Assembly (NCBI GenBank): GCA_003550325.1
Contig: QKWP01000244.1
Location: forward strand, 265,910 to 329,909
Length of the DNA stretch: 64,000 bases
Direction: 5' to 3'
Source of the DNA: Gigaspora rosea
Lineage: Eukaryota; Glomeromycota; Glomeromycetes; Diversisporales; Gigasporaceae
Shown: positions 1 through 12,287 of the stretch, one piece after another
Layout: each line of letters begins with the position of its first letter
How positions within the stretch are numbered: the stretch's first letter is position 1
Translations under genes and position numbers: made by a program
Notes under the pieces: model-generated
Told to the model about the DNA's origin: nothing
What the model saw: the letters and a program-made list of their open reading frames with translations, nothing else
Databases searched by the model: none

Positions 1-449
1 ATATAAAAAATTAGAAATCAAAAAATTGGAAATCAAAAATCGGATAATTTTTTGGGGATATCGATAGAGTTTTGTAATAGTGTTCCGGAAAAGATTCGGA
101 TCGGGTCCATGATTTTAAGATCCGCTTAGGTACGGATCCGAATACCCGATCTGGGGGACGTCTAAAGCGGAGCAGATTCTTATAATACTGTATCGGTATA
201 TATTTTATCGAATTAACTTTAGGGTTAGGAACATCTTAGATTAGGGTCAGGTGGATTTTAGTTAGCTATATATAAGCAAAATTGCCTTCCCGACATTTTA
301 ATTAACCTACCCAAGATAGGTTTAAACTGGTGTTTTTTGCATTTTTTAGGTTTTCACTTGTTTTGATCAAAACTATATATACCTAATTCCCGATCCTAAG
401 ATATCGATCCGGATCCATTTGGATCCGATTTGATTTTTTGGATATTTTA
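1..449. other. AT-rich spacer, no gene seen
   Basis: No coding region was recognised. The stretch contains several GGATCC/GGATCCG-type words (around 95-135 and 405-430) that suggest a decayed dispersed repeat, but I cannot define its ends. Confidence 0.5.
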
Positions 450-663
450 CAGCTGATTTGAAAATTAGTGGGACACTTGAAAAATTTTGAAACCTTTCGG
501 TTTCGTCTTATGAATCATCTAACTCTTCGGAAACCATGTCACGGTCTTCGGAACTTCGGCCGATAATGGCGATGAAGAGTTAGATGATTCATAAGACGAA
601 ACCGAAAGTGTTTCAAAAATGAGAAAATTTTTCAAGTGTCCCACTAATTTTCAAATCAGCTGA
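450..663. repeat. Foldback (long-stem inverted repeat)
   Basis: The left arm begins CAGCTGATTTGAAAATTAGT and the right arm ends with its reverse complement. The arms include an almost perfect copy of TCGTCTTATGAATCATCTAA and its complement. They are about 80 bp each around a loop near 530-575. No coding potential is seen. It looks like a foldback transposon or MITE. Confidence 0.8.
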
Positions 664-676
664 AAATGGGTGGCAA

Positions 677-943
677 TCATTTCACCGACAAATCACTTCA
701 TAGACACCGACAAATTATTCACCGACAAGTTCATTTTACCGACAGTTTATTTCACCGACAAAGTAATTCTGGTCATTGTTGTTAGGGTCAGGGTAGAATT
801 AGGGTTAAAGTTGGTGTGCTTTATAGAAAAAAACTTGTCGGTAAAATGAGCTTCGGTGAAATGAATTGTCAGTAAAATGAACTTGTCGGTGAATAATTTG
901 TCGATGAAATGGGGTGACTATGAAGTGATTGTCGGTGAAATAA
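677..943. repeat. MITE, CACCGACAA family, copy A
   Basis: Inverted ends are built from repeats of TTTCACCGACAA, with the complement TTGTCGGTGAAAT at the right. The middle contains a TTAGGGTT-like motif and a GGTCATTGTTG/TAATTCTGG word shared with related copies at about 56967-57293 and 59129-59470. It has no ORF of its own, so it is non-autonomous. The exact ends are approximate. Confidence 0.7.
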
Positions 944-1942
944 TACGGACCAAATTTTTTATAATAAAGATTTTTTATAACTTTGAACAAGAACAACTTA
1001 ACAGAAACTTAAACTAAATTCAATAAAAATAATTTTTACAAACTTGCATAATTAATTTTTATCAAATTTGGTTAAGTTATATTTGTTTAAATATAGTATT
1101 TAATAATACCGGATGGTTGCCGCTCAATTTCCCGAAAGTTATTTCCCCGACAGGACATTTACATGAAGTAGGGTTAGCATTTGATTAGTTGCGGCTATAC
1201 ATTTTTAACAGATTGTCACTCTGTATGAAAAAATTACCCTACGTTGTTGATATAGTGACCAGAGGTAAAATAATGTATTAATAATTACTATACATGTAAT
1301 CATATTTATCACATGTAATTATTATTATATATAATAATAAAAAATATTATTACATGAAAAGCCTATACGTATAATTGATAAACTAACTTATACGTAAAAA
1401 TTTAAAATAACTGTGGCATAGGGAGAAAGGACGTATGCTCATACATATGGTCGCATTTTATAATACTGTACTACTAACTAGGCCAATCTATACACGTAAC
1501 GTACGTACGTACGTATGTACATAAAGTATGTGAAAAAACATTGGGTTGTTACTAAGAATGCATTTAACAAATTAAATATTTTATGGAGAATCATATTCAT
1601 TTTATGATCGATAAATTTCTCTTTTTGTCTTGAACGAACTGTGAGTAGTTTTTTTTTTATTCCCAAAAGTTTTTGTTGCTTGATCATCCTTTGAAACAAA
1701 AAGTCGCTAATCTTAAAAGAAACTTTTGTGTATTATACTTTATAAATCCAGTGGTACAAACCGAGAATCTGTATTGCCCCTTGAAAGCTCCTGAATTTAA
1801 TCTTGTAATAAGATTTTCTTTTCATATTTATACCTCCACGCGACAACCTACTATAAAACACGATTTCCACTTTTTCCCTCTCCCAGAAAACTTTAATCCT
1901 CTGTTTCTGATTGTCGATATAAATTATACTTGATAACTCGTA
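944..1942. other. Intergenic region upstream of the kinase gene
   Basis: Very AT-rich. A short (ACGT)n run lies at about 1499-1520. The words near 1160-1200 (AGCATTTGATTAGTTGCGGC) recur in altered form near 60770-60790, so part of this is repeat-derived. No open frame here looks like a gene. The kinase promoter must lie in this stretch, but no clear element can be named. Confidence 0.5.
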
Positions 1943-4900
1943 ATGGTAGGTAATTTTTGATTTTTTTTTTCAGATAACAAACTTTATTGATGAAATTCTA
2001 ATCGAAAATTCATCATTTCTTTTCTGCATTTAATGAATTGTTTGAAAGAGCTCCTCAACTCAGGCTGATCCTGAGGATTACTATGTGAAACAAGATAGAA
2101 TAGGTAAAATTAATATTGTTTGACACGATTCCAATTATGCATATTAAGCTGTTCTCTAAGCATTCTTCGAAAACAATGATGCATAACAGGAAAAGGATCT
2201 TTTGGTGAAGTATTTAAAGGGTAAGACATTAATTACGTCTCGTGATGACTTTCAAATCACCATGATCCATGGTGATTATTCAAGTATATATTTTTGTTAT
2301 TCATATATTCGAAATTAAAATTGTTTATGCTTGTTTAGAAAATTCGATTTTTTTTATTTTATTTTGTTTTATTATTATTATTTTTTTGATCTGTCCGTTA
2401 TTAATGCCCTTATTTGTCGAGAGGCAATAATATCAATGATTTAAAATATAAAGCTAAATTGATTACCTTGAAACATTTACACCGTCTTATTCATCGTTAT
2501 ATAAATATTATTTTATCGTATGATCAGTTTTGATAAGAAAACCCAAAAACCAATAGCAATCAAAATAATTGATCTTGAACATGCTGAAGATGAAATTGAA
2601 GATATTCAACAAGAGATAAAAATTCTTTCACAATTGGATTCGCAGTATGTCACTAGGTACCTATTTTTTATTGTGAATAGATTTTTGTTCTATTTAGCTA
2701 GCGCATTAAAAGTGTTTTATTGTAATAAATAAGCTATTACGGCTCTTACCTCAAAGGAACCCATTTATGGATTATCATGGAATATTGTTCTGGAGGATCA
2801 TGTTCAGATTTAGTAAGTTTCATAAGAATTGTTTATTTTCTGTGATACTACTTACCTTTAATTCTTCATATATCGATATATTTACTTTATTAATAAAGAT
2901 GAAACCCGGTGCTATAAGAGAAGAATACGTAGCAATCATATTACGGGAATTGTTAAAAGGATTGGACTACCTTCACTCTGAAAGCAAGCTTCACAGAGGT
3001 TTAATTTCCCCACTATTGGAAACTGCCTTAAATTTTTAAGTTATGCTTGTTGCTCATTTGACTTTTTTTTATAGATATAAAAGGTTGGTAATAATTTTAA
3101 AAAGTTACAATACTGGAATTTTTGGTTTAAAAAATTATTCGAATCTTATTGATTACTGAATTTATATCATTTTGTAGCGGCAAATATTCTTTTAAGTTCT
3201 ACTGGAGATGGTATGAATGGCTTTGTATTTGACTAATATTGTTGATATTTCATTTTAATATTTTAATTATATAACATCTACATATTTTATACTGGAATTT
3301 ATCTAATTTTGGACCATAGTAAAGATAGCAGACTTTGGAGTTTCTGGGCAGGTTAGTATTATCATTTTCATTTAATTCATATTTTTTATGATAACGTATA
3401 TATTTATAAATCTTATTTGCAGATCACGGCAACTTTAACGAAAAAGAATACTTTCGTTGGAACACCAGTAAGAGTTTAAACCATTGATATTGTTTAATAA
3501 TATTATTTGTGACTTATCTGTAAATTATTATGTAATAGTTTTGGATGGCACCTGAAGTCATTAGACAATCAGGATATGACTTTAAGGTAAATATTGAAAT
3601 TATATTAATTATTCATAAATTTCTTAGATTTCATAAATGATCTTTATTATATTAGGCTGATATCTGGTCTCTGGGAATAACCGCAATCGAACTTGCAAAA
3701 GGCGAGCCACCTTATGCGGATCTTCATCCAATGAAAGTTCTTTTCCTTATTCCTAAAGACCCACCACCTTCTTTAGAGGATAATCTATATTCTAGGCCAT
3801 TTAAAGAATTTGTCGCACTATGCTTGGACAAAGACCCAAATAACGTACGTAAATGTATTTAATATCTTTTATATATATTTAATTGCAGGTTGCTTGATTA
3901 TATATCCTATATATTCTTGATAAAAAAAAAAAAGTAGCGGCCATCTTCAAAAGAGCTACTTAAACATAAATTTATTAGGAACGCAAAGAGGACCTCTTAT
4001 TTAACAGAATTGATTGAGCGTTACCAAAAATGGTTGGCGGATGGTGGTGGTGATCAACATGATTCCGATGATTCGGATTATTCTGAAAATGGGTAAACTG
4101 CTTTTCTTTATTTTATTTCTTCCTAAAGGACACTTAGAGACAACAATAAAATAGCTAGTTTTTTAAAAGCTAATAACTTATGATACAAAAAAAGATACAA
4201 AAAAAAAGAAAGCCACTATTTTAAAGCTAAATCAATTACTACAAAATAGCGGCCTTTATTTTTTCAACCAATTATTTGTTATCAAGTTATTAGAGTTTAA
4301 AATTCTGTGCTTTTATATGAATGATCCAAAATGGGACATATAGCAAAAAAAAAAAATAATGTTTTTTTTTATTTTATAGGTATTTATAATTGCAAAATAA
4401 TAATTTAAAATAGATTTAATAAATATTAACTTGTAATTTTAGTTGTGATAATATAAATTTATACAATTATTTTTTATTAGCACGTCTTTCTTTTTAAGTA
4501 ACCAATCAAATTACAGAAAATATAGCCAATCAAAATTTAGGACATTAAAAATTATTAAATTATTAAATTTTTAATTTCAAATGGCATTTCCATCTCTAAG
4601 TGTCCCACGCTGCATTTAGATCGTTAAACGGATCAATTTATTTATTTTTTTTTTTAGTAACAAAGATATAGAGGATACAGATTGGGAATTTCCAAATTCA
4701 GGTTCTCCTTCATCATCGGATAATGAAACCTATTCTGGAGATAATGCAACAATTGGGCCAGCCAAAGGAAAAAATACTATGGTATTTATTATATTCAAGT
4801 AAATTAATTATATGCTTTCTGTTTGAACTTTTTTTTTGTTGGCGAACTTGCTGATATCGAATTAGGCATCGAAAGATAAGAACTCTGGTTATGACACTAT

Positions 4901-5291
4901 AAAATATGTCAATGCGGAAAGTGTAGAATATTATGATGATACTGACCAAAACCATATTGAGGTCTCTTCCGTGACTGGCCCTGCGGTTTTCGATGAGGTT
5001 ATTGTACCTTCTCTAGAAAATGTATGTAGTATTCTAATGACAAAACTTTGACTGAATTTTTTGATTGAATATTTTTGAAAACAAGTTGGTGTAAATTTAG
5101 CCACTGAATTTATTATGCCTTTGTTTTTTTTTTTTTTATATTAGTTGCGAAAAAATGCGCCTTCTAAAAAAGCTCAGTTCACGCTAGATATCTTGAAAAA
5201 GGCCTTTGAGGATGCAGAAAGAGAAGACCCCGGTATATCTGAAAAAATTATGCACGCTGTGTTCCAAAGATATGATGAGATGACACCTTGA
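1943..5291 (+). CDS. Ste20/GCKIII-type serine/threonine kinase (MST3/YSK-like), multi-exon
   Basis: Exons that I could join with GT-AG introns in frame are 2064-2103, 2190-2220, 2528-2656, 2734-2812, 2899-2998, 3075-3083, 3178-3210, 3320-3351, 3423-3467, 3539-3586, 3656-3844, 3938-4092, 4658-4781, 4866-5021 and 5145-5291, ending in TGA. In order they encode a Gly-rich loop ([12 protein letters not shown]), the VAIK-type lysine (IAIKIIDLE), an HRDIKAANIL catalytic loop, DFGVSGQ, an activation segment [15 protein letters not shown] and [21 protein letters not shown] Ser/Asp-rich C-terminal tail follows. All catalytic residues are present, so the kinase should be active. This family (Ste20, germinal-centre kinase III) works in polarity, septation and stress signalling in the cytoplasm. 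The start is inferred: ATG 1943-1945 followed directly by a GT donor, giving [12 protein letters not shown] slightly different acceptor would add a few residues. Intron 4093-4657 carries a MITE. Confidence 0.9.
4126..4607. repeat. MITE inside a kinase intron
   Basis: Inverted ends GGACACTTAGAGA (about 4128) and TCTCTAAGTGTCC (about 4593) flank about 480 bp of AT-rich non-coding DNA. It sits wholly inside the intron at 4093-4657, which explains why that intron is about five times longer than most others of the gene. Confidence 0.65.
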
Positions 5292-5648
5292 ATTTTTCGT
5301 AACTGACCAGAATAATCTGTGCATTAAATGAAGAAATACATAATTGTTTACATTTTCTTCATGATAAATCATGCCTACCTGATTGATTGACTATTATAAT
5401 TATATTATTATATATATTTATTTTATTATTATTGATTTAAATTAATTATATATGATTCATGATGTTAAAAATCTGTATCACATTACATTATGCCTTGACA
5501 ATTATTTGAACTAAGAAGTTTCATTCATGTTTGATTAAATTTTTATTGTTTACAAAAATTATCAAGTTTTTGAAACAAAATTGAATTTTAAACACTGCCT
5601 AAAAGTCCTAATTATGACGTAATTCTACGTAGTCACAACTTTGGATAA
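5292..5648. other. Kinase 3' flank, no gene seen
   Basis: AT-rich downstream sequence. It presumably contains the 3' UTR and poly(A) site of the kinase gene. No other feature was recognised. Confidence 0.5.
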
Positions 5649-5898
5649 CATATCGGCGGATTGTGGAATTGATCCTGGATTGATCCTAGATTGTATCCTC
5701 AAAATTTAATTCGTAATACCCCAAATTTTAGTAGTAAACAAATAAATTTTTTTATTATATGTACAAATAAAGATAGTTCATAAACTAAAGTTATCTTTAT
5801 ATGTACATATAATAAAAAAAAATTATTTATTTCTACTAAAATTTGGGGTATTACGGATTAAACTTTGAGGTTACCAATTCTGCAAATACACCGATATG
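5649..5898. repeat. MITE, CATATCGG family, copy 1
   Basis: The ends are CATATCGGCGGATT and the complement CCGATATG. A strong inner palindrome has arms containing AATACCCCAAATTTTAGTAG (about 5716) and its complement (about 5838). It is non-coding and forms an almost perfect foldback. Confidence 0.7.
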
Positions 5899-6293
5899 AA
5901 AGCGGATTGAATGCTATAATATCCCGAATGGTATAGTTTCATAGTGTATTTATACAAGGAAATTTTCTTTTTTTTATTATTAACTTTAATAGCGAATAGC
6001 ATTTGACGATTTTATCAATAAAAATATTCATCTCGACGAGCGAACATTTGGTTGGTAAAATCATCCCAACCCAACTATTAAAATTATCACAAGATATTAA
6101 TTTATAGGAATATTAGTGATTTGAATTTTAGAATCGTGCGCATTATTGTAATTCAGACAAAGCAGCTTAAAACAGGCAAGATTAGAAATTCCCAATAGAA
6201 AATCAAAAATTGGAGATAAGTTTCGAATTGGCGGGTCTACTAAGCTAACTTGCAATTTGTATGATATATTATATATATATATTACTAATGAGT
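5899..6293. other. AT-rich spacer
   Basis: No gene, RNA or clear repeat was recognised in this stretch. Confidence 0.4.
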
Positions 6294-6561
6294 CATATCG
6301 GCGGATTTGCGGAAAAACGCTAAATTTTAGTATACAATATCAATTTATTTAATTTTACGTATATCATTATCTGTTATTGTAATTACTCCTTAACTGTTAA
6401 ATTATTTTACAAACCTGAGTTGAAATCTGCTATGATCATTCAAATGAGGGAAAAAACAATACGTAAAAAACACGGATTTCCGATCTACAAAGCGGATTTC
6501 ACTATTTCCTAACTCAGGTTTCACCCTGTTCTATTATTTTTATCGCAAATTCGCAGATGTG
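6294..6561. repeat. MITE, CATATCGG family, copy 2 (diverged)
   Basis: The left end CATATCGGCGGATTTGCGG matches the end of the element at 5649. The right end is an imperfect complement (CGCAAATTCGCAGATGTG). Non-coding, with approximate ends. Confidence 0.45.
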
Positions 6562-7800
6562 TTTATTTGCTATTTGTAAACTAGTTTAATCAAGAATTTT
6601 GTTTCTCTTATACGCCATAGAGAAACTAACCATTTTTTATGAATTTTTTTCGACCATTGTCATAACAAGTTACAAACTGGTTTGGCAACATATATAATGT
6701 CTACTCACAGGTCGTTATTTTGTTTTGTTTAGTTCTAGGTGAAGTGCCTGCCAAATGAAACTTTTTGTGGTTGATATTGTAGCGAATTATTTTTATTTAT
6801 TTGTTATTTTTAAATCATGTTACAAATAAGGTCATCTAAATGAGGCTTGGTGGCTTAGAATTAGAAATCACGTAAACGTGACTACCCAGCCTGCATATAC
6901 GTGCTAAAAACCACGAATACGCCGAAATTATTGCGAATACGTGGTAACTCTCAAAATGTATTTAAGACCTTTGAATTCAATCAAATAAAATAAGTTCGAC
7001 GTTCAATTTAAAAATGCAATAATAATAAAAGTAAACCCCTTATATTTTGAATTCGACTTTAACCTTAATAAACCTTGCGACTCAATTCGACGGACTGAAT
7101 TTGACTTGTAACTTAGTATGGGCTTATTATAACTCGAATTCTGTGTGATGAGTTTAGTTTTTTCTTTTAAATTGTTCATGTGATTCAAGTTACCTTTGAA
7201 CTTCGAATAAAACCTGTGTTGTGATTATTACAGATTTAACATCTTTATATTGACCCTTTACAATTATAAAACTTTCCTTTTATAATTACTCTATTCACTT
7301 CTACCCATAATCAGTTGGAGCTTTAAATTGGCACTATTGTCTATATTGTTTTATAGCTCTTCCAATTCAACTATTACAATATTACCGAAAATATTTCAAC
7401 TATTCGCATCTTCAGTATACCATCAAGAAGAAGAGGGAACATACTTTGGTTCATTTTGATCCCATCAAGTTAACACTGTAGAAAGTTAATATTCCCATCG
7501 ATAATGAAAATAGGATGAAAATGCTTGATGATAAGTCTCATAAAATTGATATTGAACAAGACTTGGGAGGTATAAAGCAAAGGATTTCAATGAGCAACAA
7601 CCACCTTCAGTAAAGATTATTCATATAATCATACAAGTGTCCGCAACTGTTAAGTATTTATTAATTTTTCCTTTAAAAAAAGAAAAATTTATATAACACA
7701 TTACATTTTTTATTGATTTATTCATAATTTCTATTTTTGCTTTTTGATGAAAAAATAAACCAAGAGCATACTAATATACAAAGTCATAACCTTGGTTAGA
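6562..7800. other. AT-rich spacer, no gene seen
   Basis: No supported coding exon. The short open frame on the minus strand near 7003-7188 shows no domain or homologue in the window and is likely chance. Confidence 0.45.
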
Positions 7801-8690
7801 GAGCTTCCAGAAATTACATAATTTTTTGGTAGGTGGGTGGGGTCCCGAAAATATCAGGTTATAATTATAATTCTGGTCAAATTTTTATAATTCTAACCAA
7901 AAGTATAAAATTATAAAATTATTAATAACTATTGTTCTACTAAACCAATTTAGATGATTTAACTACCAAAATGTTCATCTCACTGAGACGATTCTAACAA
8001 GCCCAAAATCATTAAAAATTTAATCACAAAGTCCCAAGATCATTCAACTTTTGTATAATTTTAATAGTGATTTTTTAGAATCACTAAGTAAATTTCTTTA
8101 ATATTGAATAACTTTTGATCCACTGGCCCATTTTGGATGATTTAACTACCAAAATGCTCATCTCAGTGAGACAATTCTAACAAGCCCAAAATTGCTAAAT
8201 ACTAATTACAGGATTCCAAGATTGATTAAGATTTGTATTGTTAAACAAACAATAAAATCTTTATTGATCTTAGAATCCTGTAATTAGAATTTAGCAATTT
8301 TGGGCTTGTAAGAATTGTCTCACTGAGATAAACATTTTGGTAATTAAATCATCCAAAATGGGCCAGTGAATCAAAAGTTATTCAATATTAAAGAAATTTA
8401 CTTAGTGATTATTAAAATTATACAAAAGTTAAATAATTTTTGGATCCTGTGATTAGATTTTAATAATTTTGGGCTTGTTAGAATCATCTCAGTGAAACGA
8501 ACATTTGGTAGTTAAATCATTTAAATTGGTCTAGTAAAGCAATAATTATTATCAAATTCATAACTTAAAATATATGAATAAATTTTAAAAAATATAAAAT
8601 TTGATTGGCGAATAGATATCAGGTGTGGGTGGGTAGAGTAAAATTTTGAAATTTATTAGTAACAAAATATTATGTAATTTCTGGAAGCCC
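7801..8690. repeat. Foldback/MITE with GAGCTTCCAGAAATTAC ends
   Basis: The left end GAGCTTCCAGAAATTACATA is matched by the complement ending at 8690. The two halves are mirror images around about 8245 and share the words GATGATTTAACTACCAAAAT and TCTCAGTGAGAC. About 890 bp, non-coding. A truncated relative starts near 55580. Confidence 0.8.
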
Positions 8691-9263
8691 TTTATCTGCC
8701 CAACAAGATATATATAAGAGTTAGTATTTTTAGATCTTTAATTGACAATCCGTTTCGGAAAGATGATCATTTCCTAATACATATGACGCAAATTTCACCC
8801 AAATAGGACCAAATAGCTTTTTTCACCCAAAGTAAACATGACTGTACGACTAACTATATAAAGGAAATTTACGCTTATATAATACATTGGGAACCTGGAT
8901 AATAATGTAGAAAAGACTTTAAAACGTAGCGATCTTTCGTTAGCAAGTTTCATTTGACATGAAGTGGCATTTTAGGTCCGGAACATAAGGATTAATTCCA
9001 TATAGCGTGCTATTTCTAATTTTAAATTCACTTGGTATTTATCATTTTTCTTTTCCGCTACTGTGAAAACATTATCTAACTATATGTAAACTTTTCGTAG
9101 CTACAAAAAAAAAATGCAAGGTGAAAGAAAAACAAAATTCAGAGCATTATGAAAATGAGTGGGCGGGCGTAAGATAAAAAAAGAGTTGATTGAGAAAGAA
9201 AAAAAACAATAAAACATTGTTTTCGTCTTAATCTAATTCTTATACCACCTGTCAACTTTTGTC
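8691..9263. other. AT-rich spacer downstream of transposase copy 1
   Basis: No gene was recognised. It should contain the 3' flank or terminal part of the transposon on the minus strand, but no terminal inverted repeat could be assigned. Confidence 0.4.
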
Positions 9264-10357
9264 CTAGTTCATACCAGTTGAAATGTCTTCACCGTTTAGT
9301 GCAGTTCTTGTTGCCTGTACCACAAATGCTTTGTGATACTGTGATATCCATCCCTGAATAGTTGAAACTTTCGGCACTTCATCTTTTTCTAATTCACCAT
9401 TATCGGCAAATTCTTTCAACTTATCATGCATCTCTTTAGCAGTCATTCGATCTTTTGCATAAACATTTCCCAATAAGAACATTTGTTCAAACATTTTTTT
9501 AACAGTGTCAGACATTTGTTTTTCTCCACCACAGCTACCATATACTGCATTTTCACGTAACACCCATCCTTTACTCCAAGGAAAGTCAATATTGAATACG
9601 GGGTCGATGATCATGCAAGTAATTTCCTCTATATTTATTCAATATTTGCTGCTTAATAGAAGGATGATAAATATACATGATCAATTTTTATACTTACCAT
9701 TCTCTATGTTATTTTCTCTAGCATCTACGGAATTTATTTTTATATTCATATGCAATCTCAGATTTGATAATAAAGTTATAATAATGATCTTATCATTACC
9801 TATCATTTCAATATCGTCTGCTTCTATTGAGTTTTTGTTTTGATTTTCTGTACAAAATTTTGTGAGCATTGTTGATGCGGGTCATATAAGATATTTCCTT
9901 ACCTTGAGGGTTTGACAGAGTCATCGTCCATTTTTTTGGAGGTTCAGTGTGTGTAGATATTTTTGGTTGTGGACGAAGAAGTTCTTCATTACACAGGTTA
10001 GCAATTATAGCAGGGGAAAAGTGAGCTGGAGCTCCAAAATGCGGCAATGGACGTGCCACAATATACTCCACTAACGGGCCAGCAATCGGCTACTGCCAAA
10101 AGTTATACTTAGATATTCCAGTAATAGTTTCCACACGTGGTTTTTTTTCCTTTACTCCCAGCTTCTAAATTTTCACTTGGATTTGTTGTTTGATTCCTAT
10201 TAGGTTCTATATTTGCCAAATGTGTCCCTGCAAGGTTTTGTGTAGCACTCACAATATCAGATCCTTCCACCACATCACACCCAATACGAACATATCATTT
10301 GATAGCATGTGCTATCTGGATAAATTGAAATAAGAGGTATGCATTTTAGCTTATGGT

Positions 10358-10592
10358 TCTATATCAGAATCCCGATATTCCAAAATACCAATATTCAAAA
10401 TCCCGACATTAAAATCCCAACACTATCAAAATCCTGAAATCCATAACCCCAACAACAAAATCTGACATTACCAAAATTCTGGAATTTAGTACTGTTGGGT
10501 TAATGGATGTTTGGATTTTGATAGTGTCGGGTTTGGATGCAGGATTTTAGTGCCAGGATTTTGGAATGTCGGGATTCTGTTATAAAACCTTA
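10358..10592. repeat. Foldback of ATCCCGACA-type repeats, copy 1
   Basis: The element begins TATATCAGAATCCCGATATT and ends with the near complement. It is almost wholly palindromic and also repeats the short word CAAAATCCYGACA several times within each arm. It lies in an intron of transposase copy 1. A second copy is at about 12033-12287. Confidence 0.75.
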
Positions 10593-12032
10593 GCTGGTTG
10601 TAAATTATTTTTGTAAATAATAAAGACTTACCGCAGCATGGTGTGAATCAATTATAGTCTTCGCTTCGCCGGGCTCTAAAAATAACCACTCACGAACTTC
10701 GACATTGTACCATTCAAACCAATGAGCCACAATTGTCATTAACTCACTATTATGGTAATGTGGCCCATTGTCTGAGATTACTTTTATCCACTTCGGCTTC
10801 TCAATGTTATTAAACACAGCTTCAAAACAAAATGCTGTGAACCAAGCATCTTGTTTCGTATCTGTAGACCAATAATCATAAGCACTAATGTTCAATAAAT
10901 CCATATTATTACCTTCTTTAGTTATTACCAGAATTGTATGCAGTGTCCAGCCCCTTTTGCCAAAAAATTCTTGCTTCGTTTCTCGTGCCGTTTTTGGAAG
11001 AATTCTCATCTTATAATCCGCAATCATAATTGCACCTTCTGAATCAAGACTTACTAATGATGCTTTATATTGCTTATTTAGATAATATTTTCGAGCATGG
11101 TGCGCAAGAAAGTATTTCAATTTTTCCTGCATTTCCGATAATTGGGGATGATATGTAATATTGCTATGTTCTTTTAAAAAATCAAAAAAATTAGAAAATT
11201 CTGAACACTCCTGACAACGTGAATGATGTGGACTTGAGCATTCTCCAAAAGCAAACGGTAAACAATGATCAATGCAACTATCGTGTGGTGTTTTCCCATC
11301 GGATTCAACTTTTAAATGCCATTCGAAATTTCTCTTGAGCTGGCGGCGTAAGTTTTCGATTCGTGATATTATAGGATCCTTTTATGTAATTTAGTTTATA
11401 TTTTAGTTTATAATTTAGTTTATATGTTTATTTATATAACTGTATTTAATATTATGAAATTTTATTTACAGTATCCAGAACAAGTGACTAGTTATAATGT
11501 ACCATTATAGCATATTAGCTAGTTATCTGTTCCAGACAAACAAATTTCATAATATTTATTTATTTATTGCATCCAAGTATTTCGTATAAACTTACTAATG
11601 TTTTCTTTGTAAATATTTGGTGCACAAGAACTAATAGGTTTTCAAATACTTCGTATCCATATTCATTACATATAATACATAATCCTCCTAAGTCTTCACG
11701 GTATCGAATATGGCTACAATTGGCTAATCGGGTTATAAAGGAGGTTCGTTGCATTCCATCTGGATATTGTTCATTGAATTTCGTCCATAAGGCTTCTTTT
11801 TGATCTTGCATGTACAAAATTGGAACTCTAGTTTTAGCGTCAACTTGGTAAGAACTTTGTGTAATGTTATTTTTATCTTGAAAAAACGTCAAAAATTGCG
11901 CCTCTTTAATTTCAGCCATCCTTTGAACAGACTTTTTTGCATCTTCTATTTGTGGGGCACCAGGTCCATATAATTGAGAATGTTTGTGTGCAAGTCCTAT
12001 TGCGGTTGGACTAATCTAATTATAACGTTGTA

Positions 12033-12287
12033 GGTTTTATATCAGAATCCGACATTCCAAAATCCTGGTACTCAAAATCTGATATTAAAATTCTGACACT
12101 ATCAAAATCCTGATATCCATAAACCTGACAACAAAATCCCGACACTACCAAAATTCTGGAATTTAGTACTGTTAGGACTTAGGTAGTGTCAGGATTTTGT
12201 TGTCGGGTTTATGGATGTTGGGATTTGATAGTGTCGGGATTTTGTGTGCTGGGATTTTGGAATGTCGGGATTTTGATATAAAACCAA
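12033..12287. repeat. Foldback of ATCCCGACA-type repeats, copy 2
   Basis: It has the same architecture as the element at 10358. The arm starts TATATCAGAATCCGACATTC and the mirror arm ends GTCGGGATTTTGATATA. It is inside another intron of the same transposase gene. Confidence 0.75.
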
